DNA of 64,000 bases from Lentisphaeria bacterium (GTDB lineage: Bacteria; Verrucomicrobiota; Lentisphaeria; Oligosphaerales; Oligosphaeraceae). Positions within the stretch are counted from its first letter, which is position 1; each line of letters opens with the position of its first letter. The stretch spans positions 1 through 64,000 of the forward strand of contig JAKSPB010000004.1 of assembly GCA_024405215.1 (NCBI GenBank). Reading direction: 5' to 3'. The position numbers and the translations under genes are program-made. The notes under the pieces were generated by a model. The model was not told the origin of the DNA, searched no databases, and was given only the letters and a program-made list of their open reading frames with translations. This document shows, one piece after another, positions 8,205 through 17,581 of the stretch.

Positions 8205-9536
8205 CTATTTGCAGTGGCGCTTCTTCATCTTGGCGACGGTGTTCTTGATGCCGGTGGCCATGGCTTCGATATCTTCATCGGTCAGGCGCGGGTGCATCGG
8301 GAGGTTCATTTCGCGCTTGTAGAAGAATTCCGTGGCCTTCGGGCACTGGTTGGGATCGTAGCCCATGCGGCGCAGGCCGGTGAAGTGGAAGGTGGGCTGG
8401 TAATGCAGGATGGTCTGGATGCCCTCTTCCTGATACAGGCACTGCATGAATTCATCGCGGCTGCAACCCAGTTTCTTCTCATCCATGCAGAGGGTGTAGA
8501 GATGGAAGACATGGATGCGATCCTCGGGTTCGTAGACGGTCTCGATGCCATCGACGCCCAGGAGGGCTGCGGTGATCTTGTGGCCGATTTCGCGGCGCTT
8601 TGCGGTCAGCATGGGCAGTTTGTCCATCTGGGCGATGCCGACGGCTGCCTGGATTTCGTTCATACGGTAGTTGCTGCCCCAATGGCCCTTGTGAGGGATT
8701 ACATCGAAGTGGGCGGGCATCCAGTACTGGATGTCATCGGTCTTCTCCATATGGCACTTGTCACCGAAGTCCCATGCCTTGCCCTGTTCGCCCCAGGAGT
8801 GGTTGTTGCTCATGCAGCGCAGATTCTGGATTCCGTGGCAGAACTCATCGTGGTTGGTGGTGATCATGCCGCCTTCGCCGCAGGTGGTGATGTTTTTCAG
8901 GGAATGGAAGGAGAAGGCGCCAAAGTCGCCGATGGAACCAGCGAAGCGGCCCTTGTAGGAAGCGCCAACGGCGTGCGCGCAGTCTTCCAGGACCAACAGG
9001 TTGTTGTTCTTGGCGATCTCCATGATGGGATCCATGTCCACCATCAGGCCGCCGTAGTGGACCACGTAGATGGCCTTGGTCTTGGGGGTGATCTTCTTCA
9101 CGACTTGTTCGGGGTCGATGTTGAAGGTCTTGGGATCAATGTCCGCGAAGACGGGGACGCCGCCTTCCTTCAGGATGCCCAGAGAAGTGGCCACGAAGGT
9201 GTTGGGGGTGGTGATCACTTCGTCGCCGGGCTGGATGTCGAAAATCTGGGTGCCGACGTGCATTGCGGTGGTGCAGTTGGTGCACGCGAAGGCGTGCTTC
9301 ACCTTGTGATAGGCGGCGAACTTGTCCTGGAATTCCTGGACTTTCGGGCCCATCGTCAGGGTGTCCTGCGCCATGGCTTCCAGGGCTTGCTTCTGCTCCG
9401 CATCGTCATAGATGCTGCCCATGAAGGAGTAGGCGACTTTCAGCTGAACGCCGTCGTCGGTCGCGTAGGAACTGGTGATACCGCCTTCGGTCTTGCCACC
9501 AGTGAAATGTTCTTTGTCAACAGTGTCGATAGGCAT
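8205..9536 (-). CDS. DegT/DnrJ/EryC1/StrS family aminotransferase
   Basis: A 443-aa PLP-dependent aminotransferase of the sugar-aminotransferase superfamily. It has the PLP-contact motif LEDCAHAVGA (Asp near 185) and the Schiff-base Lys in FHSLKNITTCGEGGM (near 214). An N-terminal extension of about 30 residues precedes the usual start of the fold. The ATG at 9536 has AGGAGA eight bases upstream and was chosen over an open extension to 9659. It differs clearly in sequence from the other DegT protein at 5428-6750. It is divergent from the ROK regulator, with palindromes in the shared gap. Likely role: amino transfer to a nucleotide sugar or cyclitol; substrate unknown. Confidence 0.8.
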   Translation of the reverse strand: MPIDTVDKEHFTGGKTEGGITSSYATDDGVQLKVAYSFMGSIYDDAEQKQALEAMAQDTLTMGPKVQEFQDKFAAYHKVKHAFACTNCTTAMHVGTQIFDIQPGDEVITTPNTFVATSLGILKEGGVPVFADIDPKTFNIDPEQVVKKITPKTKAIYVVHYGGLMVDMDPIMEIAKNNNLLVLEDCAHAVGASYKGRFAGSIGDFGAFSFHSLKNITTCGEGGMITTNHDEFCHGIQNLRCMSNNHSWGEQGKAWDFGDKCHMEKTDDIQYWMPAHFDVIPHKGHWGSNYRMNEIQAAVGIAQMDKLPMLTAKRREIGHKITAALLGVDGIETVYEPEDRIHVFHLYTLCMDEKKLGCSRDEFMQCLYQEEGIQTILHYQPTFHFTGLRRMGYDPNQCPKATEFFYKREMNLPMHPRLTDEDIEAMATGIKNTVAKMKKRHCK

Positions 9537-9561
9537 CTTCGGTCTCCTATTGTTGTTTGAT

Positions 9562-9577
9562 GAGGCTTTATAGCCTC
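9562..9577. promoter_or_regulatory. Leader hairpin of DegT gene
   Basis: GAGGCT-TTAT-AGCCTC forms a perfect six-pair stem in the presumed 5' leader of the minus-strand aminotransferase, about 25 bases upstream of its start. A second weaker stem (CTCC..GGCGGAG, 9590-9610) follows. Function unknown. Confidence 0.4.
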
Positions 9578-9674
9578 TTGAGTTGCGCGTCTCCCGCCTA
9601 CTCCGGCGGAGAAAACAAGAATAGAATAACCTCTTTTGCGGATAATGACAAGGAAACAAAGTAAATAAATTGCA

Positions 9675-9719
9675 ATTTCGCGAAATATGGTTATCTTGTA
9701 ATACGAAAACGAATTACAA
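9675..9719. promoter_or_regulatory. Two palindromes in divergent DegT-ROK gap
   Basis: ATTTCGCGAAAT (9675-9686) is a perfect 12-bp dyad. TTGTAAT (9696-9702) and ATTACAA (9713-9719) form a second dyad with a 10-bp spacer, ending at the first possible ROK start. TTTC..GAAA is the half-site pattern known for ROK repressors of the NagC/Mlc type. This may be the operator by which the adjacent ROK protein controls itself and the DegT gene; that is inference. Confidence 0.5.
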
Positions 9720-10982
9720 ATGATTCTTTCGGAAAATTTTCAATGCAGAAAGGCGTTCTTGTGGAGTCCATGGATTCTATGGGAATCAATATCATCAATA
9801 CCATCGATGACAAACCGTGAAACCATTTGCCAGCAGCTAGTATCCCTTCTCGTGGAGCAGGGGAGTACAACGCGTCCGCAGTGCATAGACCGCCTGGGCG
9901 TCCGGGCAGCCAGCCTGCTGGAGGCTATAGACCATCTGAAGACTCTGGGGCTGTTGCAGGAACCTTCCCGGGTGGGAATGCGGACGGGACGCCGTGCGCC
10001 GCGTCTGGAGTTCGCGCCGGATTACTTCTGGACTGCAGGGATTGACTTTCAGGAGGAGCGTGTCCTGGGCGTAGTTTCGGATCTTTCCGGCGTGGCGCGG
10101 CATTCCGTGGAGATTCCCGGCCGGGGACGGGATACGGTGGAGGAATGCTGGAGGGACATTCACGAGGCGATGGGACGCCTGAAAAAGGCTTGCGGCGCGG
10201 ACTGGAAACGCGTCCGCGGCATTGGCTTTGCGGATCCCGGGCTGGTGGATATGACGATGGGACGCTCCATTCGGGCGGTGAATCTCGCAGGCTGGCGGGA
10301 TGTTCCGACACAGCGTGTGCTGGAGGAGCGCTACGGGATTCCGACAAAGCTCTGGCCCGAATGCGCCGTGCGTACCCATGCGGAATATCTTCAGCGCCGC
10401 GGGCGGCTGGAGGGCACGCTCTTCTACATTGGCCTGGGACGCGGCGTGGGCGGCGGCTTCATCCGAAACGGCGAGTGCTTTTTCGGGGACGGCAATCTGG
10501 CCATGGAGATCGGCCATGTGGTGGTGAAGCCCAACGGACCGCTCTGCCAATGCGGAAACCGGGGATGCCTGGAGGCGTTCGCCGGCAAGAACGGCATTCG
10601 CCGCATGGTCGAGGAGACGCTTCGCAGCGATGTGAATACCTCGCTGGATTTGCAGGACTTCTCCCTTGAGAAATTCGTCCGCTGCGTCAAGGAGGACAAG
10701 CCGGCCTACCTGATTGCCTGCGAGGTCAGCGAATATGTGGGACGGGCTCTGGCCACCGTGGTGACGTTGCTGAATCCCTCTTGCATTGTCTTTGGAGATG
10801 AATTGACGGGCCTGGGGGATCTTCTGCTGGACACTGTCCGACGCAATCTGGAGTTCTACTGCTTCCCCGGTTCCCTGAAGAACCTCTCCTTGGAAATTTC
10901 CACCTTGCCGCCCGGCGAAACCGCCCGCGAAGCCGCCTTGCTCGTCCGCAACGACCTGTTGAAAAAAGAGTTCGGGAGGTGA
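9720..10982 (+). CDS. ROK family transcriptional regulator
   Basis: Up to 420 aa. An N-terminal winged helix-turn-helix (about residues 30-85, RETICQQLVSLLVEQG...) precedes a ROK sugar-kinase-like domain. The ROK zinc-site signature is intact (GHVVVKP...CQCGNRGCLEAF), and the phosphate-loop region reads IGLGRGVGGGF. This suggests a sugar-sensing repressor rather than a plain kinase. Start is uncertain: ATG 9720 abuts a palindrome and adds 29 unusual residues, while ATG 9807 (MTNRETICQQL) fits the winged-helix start. Neither has a clear Shine-Dalgarno. It heads a collinear run with GH78, phosphatase, isomerase and glycerate kinase, so it probably senses a sugar from rhamnose-containing glycans. 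Confidence 0.8.
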   Translation: MILSENFQCRKAFLWSPWILWESISSIPSMTNRETICQQLVSLLVEQGSTTRPQCIDRLGVRAASLLEAIDHLKTLGLLQEPSRVGMRTGRRAPRLEFAPDYFWTAGIDFQEERVLGVVSDLSGVARHSVEIPGRGRDTVEECWRDIHEAMGRLKKACGADWKRVRGIGFADPGLVDMTMGRSIRAVNLAGWRDVPTQRVLEERYGIPTKLWPECAVRTHAEYLQRRGRLEGTLFYIGLGRGVGGGFIRNGECFFGDGNLAMEIGHVVVKPNGPLCQCGNRGCLEAFAGKNGIRRMVEETLRSDVNTSLDLQDFSLEKFVRCVKEDKPAYLIACEVSEYVGRALATVVTLLNPSCIVFGDELTGLGDLLLDTVRRNLEFYCFPGSLKNLSLEISTLPPGETAREAALLVRNDLLKKEFGR

Positions 10983-11133
10983 GAAGGAAGATTCATTCAG
11001 GCAGGAAGAAGGAAGGGGATTACATTTAGCGTGGTGCTGGAACGTGTCGCTCTACGGCGGTTCTTTCAGGGGAGACCTCCTGCCTTCAGTAGAGAACACG
11101 GACATGATGGGAACAATAGCGACAGGGTTGAAC

Positions 11134-13446
11134 ATGGCGTCCTGGATTTGGTTGAGGAAGAAGGATTTCGTGCGTGATGCGTACTGCGTATTTCGGCGAG
11201 TGGTGTGTGTGTCGGCGAAAGCGCCTGTGCTGCGCGTTTCGGCCTCCTCGCTCTTTGAGGTGAGGTTGAATGGCGTGGTGATTCCTGGGACCCAGTATTC
11301 GGATCTGCCGGGTGCGCCCACCTATACGGAACTTCCGTTGAAAGGCGCTTGGAAGGCGGGTGAGAACGAGCTGGTCATCCGCGTCTATGCGCTGGGACGC
11401 GAGTCGTTGACCACCGCCGTCCAGCCGCCTGCGCTGTGGGCGGAAATCCGGGATGGCAGGAAACTTCTGGATGCCACGGACGAGACGTGGCAGGGCGCTG
11501 TGGACCCAAATTATGCCAGCGGAAAGGAAGTCTTCCTCTCCAATCAGCTGGGGAACGCTTTTGAATTTGACTGCCGGGCGAAAGCCCCGAAGTGGGTGAA
11601 AGCGGTCGCGCAGAAGGAGCAGTTCCCCCAGCCGGTGGCGCGTCCCGAGGCCGTGCCCTATCTGCGGGAACAGCCGGCGCCGGCTGCGCGCGTGGTCCAG
11701 GCAGGACAGCTCTTCCGTTCCCCAGAGGCGACGGGGACGGCGGCGGAGCTGATGAACACGGATTTCCTGCAGTCCCGCATTGTGGACCACGAATTTGTCA
11801 ATCCGGGCACGGAGGATCTGCAGAGCTGGCGCTACAGCGAGCCGATTCCCTTCCTGCTGTCGGTAGAGAACGCCGAGAAGATGCCGTTCCGCTGGCGGGA
11901 GCTCTCCGGCGGCGCCAATGGCTGGTACCTTATTGTGGATCTGGAGGATGAGTATACCGGCTGGCTGACCGTGACCATGGAGGTCGCGAAGAACGCAGTC
12001 GTGGAAATTGGCCACGGAGAACACCTGGTGGACGGCAAGATCCGCATGGAGGTCGGCAAGCGGAACTACGCGGACCGCATCATCAGTGCCGGCGGCGTGC
12101 TGCGGTTCACCCATCGCCTGCGCCGTCTGGGGTGCCGCTATCTGGAAATTCACGTGACGGGGACTCAGACACCGCCGAAGATGGGCTATCTGGGAATCAT
12201 TCCGCTTCTCCGTGAACTGCCCGAACCCACGCCATTTGTCTGCGGAGACCGGCTGCTGGAGACGATGGACGCTGTGGCGATCCGCACGCTTCTCTGCTGC
12301 CAGCATGAGCATTTCGAGGATTGCCCCATGCGCGAGCAGGGGCTCTATCCCTACGATTCCCGCAATCAGGCGCTTTTCGGTTATCCGATCTGGGGAAACT
12401 ACGAGTTCGTCTCCGCCTGCTACCGTCTGCTGGGCGGCAACTGGTGCGAGGGAGCCGGCACCTTGCAGATGACTTCGCCGGGGTGCATCCATCTTTCCAT
12501 TCCCATCTTCGGACTGGTCTGGATGCCGGCGTGCTGGGAGCTTTATCTCCATAGCGGCGATGCGTCTCTTGTGACGCCCATGCTGCCGGTCATGGCCCGC
12601 ATTCTGCAGGAGGTCTTCGCCAAGACAGTGGTCTCCAAGGCCGGCATCCTCTATCATCCCGGCACGGCTCCGGAAATCTGGAATTTCTGCGAATGGCAGC
12701 CTGGGCTGGACCGCATGAAGAGCAAGTTCCAGCTCCCCTACAACCTCTATCTGGTGGAGGCGCTGCGTGCCGCCGCCAAGCTGGCCAGCCTGGCCGATTG
12801 TCCGGACATGCCTTCGCCGAAGACGCTGGAAGACACCGCCGACCGCCTTGCCAAGACCTGCCACAAGTTTTTCTGGGACGAAAAGGAAGGGCTATATCGC
12901 ACGGACGAGTCCTCCAAGACGCCTTTCCACGAACACATGCAGGTCATGGCCATCTGCACGGGCCTGGCGAAGGGCGCGGATTTGAAGAAACTCTGCAAAT
13001 CCATGAAGGAAAAGGAACTCTATCCCTCCACCTTCAGTACGCTTCCCTACTGGATCCGCGCCATGCGGATGCTGGGGGGAGAGACGGCGCAGGAGATTCT
13101 GCCGCGTCTGCGCAACCTCTACGAGCCCTCTCTGCTGGCGGGCACCAAGACTCTCTGGGAGACCGAGGTCGGCAGCGAGGACTTCTCCTTCGCCGGTTCT
13201 CTTTGCCACGGCTGGAGCAGCATCCCCGCCTGGTATTTCCGCACGGGAATCCTGGGGATCGAGCCTACTGCCCCCGGCTACGCCACCTTCCGCTTCCAGC
13301 CGGATTTCGTGCCGGAACTGAACTACGCCAGCGGCGCTGTCGCCACGCCGCATGGTCTCATCACGGCGGAGTGGCGCAGGAATGCCGACGGCACCTGCAT
13401 CGCGAAAATCCTTTCCTGCCCGAAGGCGTGCGTCCTGGAGAAGTAG
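11134..13446 (+). CDS. GH78-like alpha-L-rhamnosidase
   Basis: A 770-aa protein without a signal peptide. Residues 1-150 look like a beta-sandwich (start MASWIWLRKKDF is family-like), and residues 180-360 like a second one. The (alpha/alpha)6 barrel follows, with the characteristic EDCPMREQG near residue 395, comparable to the DCPxRxE segment of GH78 enzymes. A Trp/Tyr-rich barrel and a C-terminal beta domain complete it. It would release terminal L-rhamnose from glycans or glycosides in the cytoplasm. The frame is open back to a GTG at 11044; 11134 is chosen because homology begins there, though no strong ribosome site is visible. The histidine phosphatase starts 7 bp after its stop. Confidence 0.75.
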   Translation: MASWIWLRKKDFVRDAYCVFRRVVCVSAKAPVLRVSASSLFEVRLNGVVIPGTQYSDLPGAPTYTELPLKGAWKAGENELVIRVYALGRESLTTAVQPPALWAEIRDGRKLLDATDETWQGAVDPNYASGKEVFLSNQLGNAFEFDCRAKAPKWVKAVAQKEQFPQPVARPEAVPYLREQPAPAARVVQAGQLFRSPEATGTAAELMNTDFLQSRIVDHEFVNPGTEDLQSWRYSEPIPFLLSVENAEKMPFRWRELSGGANGWYLIVDLEDEYTGWLTVTMEVAKNAVVEIGHGEHLVDGKIRMEVGKRNYADRIISAGGVLRFTHRLRRLGCRYLEIHVTGTQTPPKMGYLGIIPLLRELPEPTPFVCGDRLLETMDAVAIRTLLCCQHEHFEDCPMREQGLYPYDSRNQALFGYPIWGNYEFVSACYRLLGGNWCEGAGTLQMTSPGCIHLSIPIFGLVWMPACWELYLHSGDASLVTPMLPVMARILQEVFAKTVVSKAGILYHPGTAPEIWNFCEWQPGLDRMKSKFQLPYNLYLVEALRAAAKLASLADCPDMPSPKTLEDTADRLAKTCHKFFWDEKEGLYRTDESSKTPFHEHMQVMAICTGLAKGADLKKLCKSMKEKELYPSTFSTLPYWIRAMRMLGGETAQEILPRLRNLYEPSLLAGTKTLWETEVGSEDFSFAGSLCHGWSSIPAWYFRTGILGIEPTAPGYATFRFQPDFVPELNYASGAVATPHGLITAEWRRNADGTCIAKILSCPKACVLEK

Positions 13447-13453
13447 GATCGCC

Positions 13454-14119
13454 ATGATTCCGAAACGAATCAACTTCACGCTGGTGCGGCACGGCGAGAC
13501 CGTCACCAATCTGGCGGGCGTCATGCAGGGGCAAAGCGACGGCCTGCTGAACGACCTGGGAAGACAGCAGGCGTTTGCAGCGGCGGATTTTCTCCGCGAT
13601 ACGCATTTTGACGCCTGCTACTCCAGCGATCTGCAGCGTGCCGCGGAGACGGCCCGTATCATTCTGGCGAATGGTCATCCGGAACTGGAACTCCATCTGG
13701 AGCCATCGTTGCGGGAATGGTACATGGGAAAACTGGAGGGAATGCGTCTGGATGTGCTTCTGCGGGATTACGCGGAGCTGATGCGGTCGTTCCGCTACGA
13801 GAGCGGCCGTGTCGTTGCGGTTCCCGGCGGCGAGGATTCCGCGTGCTTCCAGGAGCGTATCCGCCAGGGATTGCTGAACATCGCGGCCAGGCATCATACA
13901 GGCGAGAATCTTCTGGTGGTCGCCCACGGGGCGGTCCTGAACATGGTTCTGCGCATCGTCGTGGGGGGCATTGCCGTGGGGAATCGCATCCCCATGATGG
14001 CGAACGCGGCGATTTCCACCATTGCCTACTATCCCGGCGAAGCGGCCTGGGAACTGCTTTCCTGGAACCGGACGGATCATCTGAAAGAACTTGCGGCACA
14101 CGAAATATTGGTCTACTAA
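13454..14119 (+). CDS. Histidine phosphatase family protein
   Basis: A 221-aa phosphoglycerate-mutase-like phosphatase. The phosphohistidine signature is LVRHGETVTN (residues 9-18), a second catalytic His lies in VVAHGAVLN near residue 160, and the Arg of SSDLQRAAET completes the pocket. The small size indicates a phosphatase rather than a glycolytic mutase. The ATG has AGGA close upstream and lies 7 bp after the GH78 stop, so the two are co-transcribed; an open extension from 13352 is discarded. Within a sugar cluster it may dephosphorylate a sugar phosphate or phosphoglycerate. Confidence 0.8.
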   Translation: MIPKRINFTLVRHGETVTNLAGVMQGQSDGLLNDLGRQQAFAAADFLRDTHFDACYSSDLQRAAETARIILANGHPELELHLEPSLREWYMGKLEGMRLDVLLRDYAELMRSFRYESGRVVAVPGGEDSACFQERIRQGLLNIAARHHTGENLLVVAHGAVLNMVLRIVVGGIAVGNRIPMMANAAISTIAYYPGEAAWELLSWNRTDHLKELAAHEILVY

Positions 14120-14120
14120 A

Positions 14121-14972
14121 ATGAAAATTGGCATCAAAGATAGTTCATATACGGGGCGTTACGGCTACAAGGACGGCATCCTTCGCCTGAAGCGCCATGG
14201 CTACAATACGGTGGATTTCCAAGGGTTCGTCAATACGGACGGACCACTTTGGAAGCTTCCGGAGAAGGATTTCGAGGCTGGCTTGAAGGAGACGAAGGAG
14301 TTTCTGGACGAGCAGGGCATAGAAATCTTCCAGACTCACGCGCCCTGGGGATGGCCGCCGAAGAATGGCACGGCGGATGAACGCCGGGCGCTCTTCGAAA
14401 ACATGCACAAGGCGCTACGCGGAACCAAGCTGCTGGGGGCGAAATACTTCGTTGTGCATCCGCTGCTGCCGTTCGAGAACGAGCCCGGGCAGGATGCCGA
14501 CGCCGTCTGGGGGATCAACCAGGGCTTCATCGGCGCCGTGGCGGACTACGCGCGCTTCTACGGCATCACCGTCTGCCTGGAGAACATGCCCTTCAAGAAT
14601 CTGTGCATTTCCACGCCGATGCAGGTTCTGGATTTCGTGGAGGAAATGAACCACCAGAATCTGAAGGTCTGTCTGGATACAGGACATTGCGCTGTCTTCG
14701 GTCTGCAGCCGTCGGCGGCTGTGCGGCTCTTTGGCGCCGAATGGCTTCGTTGCATGCATGTCCATGACAACGATGGCCAGCGGGATAGCCATTGGCTGCC
14801 GAAGAGAGGCGTCATCGACTGGGAGGACTATCGGAACGCCTTGCAGGAGATTGGATTCCAGGGAAGCTTTTCTCTGGAATGCGCTGTCCCGGAAGAATTC
14901 ACTGGCAAGGAACGCGACGCAAAGGAACAGGAACTCTGCCGTCTGGCCGCGCAACTGGTTGGAAACGAATAG
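14121..14972 (+). CDS. Sugar phosphate isomerase/epimerase (TIM barrel)
   Basis: A 283-aa xylose-isomerase-like TIM barrel (AP endonuclease 2 superfamily). Putative metal ligands are Glu in CLENMPF, Asp and His in CLDTGH, His in MHVHDND and Glu in FSLECAV, the usual four-ligand divalent metal site. The gene starts one base after the phosphatase stop, so translation is coupled. Candidates include hydroxypyruvate isomerase, tagatose/psicose 3-epimerase and myo-inosose-2 dehydratase types; sequence alone does not decide. The nearby glycerate kinase makes a three-carbon hydroxypyruvate/tartronate route an attractive but unproven idea. Confidence 0.75.
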   Translation: MKIGIKDSSYTGRYGYKDGILRLKRHGYNTVDFQGFVNTDGPLWKLPEKDFEAGLKETKEFLDEQGIEIFQTHAPWGWPPKNGTADERRALFENMHKALRGTKLLGAKYFVVHPLLPFENEPGQDADAVWGINQGFIGAVADYARFYGITVCLENMPFKNLCISTPMQVLDFVEEMNHQNLKVCLDTGHCAVFGLQPSAAVRLFGAEWLRCMHVHDNDGQRDSHWLPKRGVIDWEDYRNALQEIGFQGSFSLECAVPEEFTGKERDAKEQELCRLAAQLVGNE

Positions 14973-14979
14973 TGTACTC

Positions 14980-15204
14980 TTATTCGCCGACCGCGGGATC
15001 GCAAAACAGATAATAGGCAATGTGGCAGTGGGCGGTGCGCTACCCGCGCAAGGATGCGCGGGCGCGGGCAGAAAAATTGGTAACAGTTCCGCCTTCGGCG
15101 GGATCGCAAAATACGCAAAATAAACAAAACAGTTCCGCCTTCGGCGGGATCGCAAAATACGCAAAATAATCAAAAGTCCTTCGGCGAACCGCCGAAGGAC
15201 CTTG
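14980..15204. repeat. Dispersed palindromic element, left part with 46-bp tandem copies
   Basis: This gene-free stretch (14973-15333) is a structured repeat. Two near-identical 46-bp units (15083-15128 and 15129-15174) each contain CCGCCTTCGGCGG followed by GATCGCAAAATACGC, and a degenerate unit lies at 14982-15025. They lead into a strong hairpin, GTCCTTCGGCG / CGCCGAAGGAC (15177-15201), which can terminate transcription. The A-rich left arm (GCAAAATA) pairs with the T-rich right part (15205-15333), making one long imperfect palindrome. A related element lies at 25988-26156. Confidence 0.75.
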
Positions 15205-15333
15205 TTTTGCAATTTTGCTTATTTTGCCATCTGTCTTTCCTTTTGCCTGTTTTGCAATTTTGCTTGTTTCGCTTTCCGTCTTTTCTTTTGCTTGTTTTGC
15301 AATTTTGTTTGTTTTGCTTTCCGTCTTTTCCGA
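15205..15333 (+). repeat. 45-bp pyrimidine-rich tandem repeat abutting start codon
   Basis: Three units of about 45 bp start at 15205, 15250 and 15295 with TTTTGCAATTTTG and contain CCGTCTTTTC. The third is cut by the ATG of glycerate kinase at 15334. No Shine-Dalgarno occurs in the T/C-rich sequence before that ATG. Because 45 is a multiple of three, the frame stays open upstream and gives a false Phe/Cys-rich N-terminal extension. Confidence 0.8.
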
Positions 15334-16449
15334 ATGAAGATCATTATTGCACCAGATTCTTTCAAGAATGCTCTGCGGAATACGGAAGTCGCGCAGGCGT
15401 TGGCGGAGGGATGGCGGAGGATACGTCCCGCTGACGAAGTTCTGCAGTTCCCGCTTTCGGATGGTGGCGAGGGCTTTTGCCTGGCGTTGCAATCCTCTGG
15501 CAAATGGGAGCGCATTGTCGTGGAGGCCCACGACCCGCTGATGCGTCCAATGAAGGCGTGGGCGTTGATTTCCCTGGATGGGGAGACGGCGGCGTTGGAA
15601 TTGGCTGCCGCCTCTGGTCTGGAGTTGTTGATGCGAGATGAACTGTCTCCTTTGACGGCAACGACTTACGGAACCGGTGAGATTCTGCGGCAGTTGTTGG
15701 AACGCGGGGTTCATCGTATTTTCATGGGCATTGGAGGGAGTGCCACGACCGATGGCGGAGCGGGGATTTTCCAGGCGCTGGGGGGTGTCTTGCGGAATGC
15801 CGTGGGCGAGAAAATTGTGGTTTCAGGGGGCGGAGCATTGCCCGATGTATGTTCTTTGGATGATACATTGGTGCGTGAACGACTTTGCGGCATGCAGCTC
15901 ATTGTCGCCTGCGATGTAACGAATCCTTTGGGTGGGTCCCATGGTTCTGCCGCGGTTTTTTCTCCTCAAAAGGGTGCGTCAACAGAGGATGTCGCTTCCC
16001 TGGAACAGGCCTTGCACCACTGGAGTGCGCTTTGGAAGGATGATGGCAGCTTCGCTGGTGCAGGAGCGGCAGGCGGCGTGGGATTCCTGTTGCGGATGCT
16101 GGGGGCGGAGCTGGTCCCCGGGGCGTCGGCGATGATCCGCGCAACCGGGCTGGACGAGGCATTGAAAGGCGCTGACTGGCTGCTGACCGGCGAGGGACGG
16201 AGCGATGCGCAGACGCTGGACGGAAAGCTCTGTGCCGTGGTGGCGCAGATGGCCCGGAAGTGCGGTGTCCGGACGGCGCTGCTTTCCGGCGCCATTGCAG
16301 ACACCGCCGCGCTGGCGGCGTCCTTTGACGATATGGTCGTGATTTCCAAGAACGAACCTACGCTGCAGGCGGCGCTGGCGAATACGGCGCGAAATCTCGC
16401 GGACGCGGCGGCGGAAATGGCGCGTAGATTGACTGCGCCCGGACGCTGA
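15334..16449 (+). CDS. Glycerate kinase
   Basis: A 371-aa member of the bacterial glycerate kinase family (GarK/GlxK type), usual length about 370-380. Family features are KIIIAPDSFKNAL at the start, PLSDGGEGF near residue 45, MGIGGSATTDGG near 135 and LTGEGRSDAQT near 285. It phosphorylates D-glycerate with ATP to a phosphoglycerate, feeding lower glycolysis. The start ATG directly follows the 45-bp repeat and has no visible Shine-Dalgarno; the in-frame extension back to 15202 is repeat translation. It is the last gene of the ROK-GH78 run, separated from the isomerase by the repeat element and hairpin, so it may have its own expression. Confidence 0.9.
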   Translation: MKIIIAPDSFKNALRNTEVAQALAEGWRRIRPADEVLQFPLSDGGEGFCLALQSSGKWERIVVEAHDPLMRPMKAWALISLDGETAALELAAASGLELLMRDELSPLTATTYGTGEILRQLLERGVHRIFMGIGGSATTDGGAGIFQALGGVLRNAVGEKIVVSGGGALPDVCSLDDTLVRERLCGMQLIVACDVTNPLGGSHGSAAVFSPQKGASTEDVASLEQALHHWSALWKDDGSFAGAGAAGGVGFLLRMLGAELVPGASAMIRATGLDEALKGADWLLTGEGRSDAQTLDGKLCAVVAQMARKCGVRTALLSGAIADTAALAASFDDMVVISKNEPTLQAALANTARNLADAAAEMARRLTAPGR

Positions 16450-16484
16450 AAAATTGTCGTTGCCCGACCCGTCCGACAAAAAAA

Positions 16485-16521
16485 GCCGCACTTCCCGTAT
16501 GGGGAAATGCGGCAGTTTTTT
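16485..16521. terminator. Bidirectional intrinsic terminator
   Basis: GCCGCA-CTTCCC-GTAT-GGGGAA-ATGCGGC forms a stem of about 12 pairs. T-runs follow on the plus strand (16516-16521) and, through the A-run before it, on the minus strand. It sits between the converging glycerate kinase (16449) and pseudopilin (16544) genes. Confidence 0.85.
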
Positions 16522-16543
16522 GTGCGGGAACTATGCTAGACGA

Positions 16544-17404
<861 letters not shown>

Positions 17405-17581
17405 CGTTGAGGTTCCTTTGGTTTGGAAATTTTGAGGGAATGCTTGCTGTCGGGTGACAGCGGAAGGAGAAAATGAACTTCAACAGTTCGCTAAGAATTA
17501 TAAGAAATTCCCTGAAATCCCCAAGTGCCATATTTTACCAATAAGTACCCTGTTATGCCAAAATGCATTTTCTTGCCAAAA

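Noticed and set aside
11086-12864. 592-aa minus-strand frame over the rhamnosidase
   Set aside because: Shadow frame; the plus strand encodes GH78 motifs.
15083-15333. CRISPR-like array of short repeats
   Set aside because: The units are contiguous tandem copies with no unique spacers, and no cas genes are nearby.
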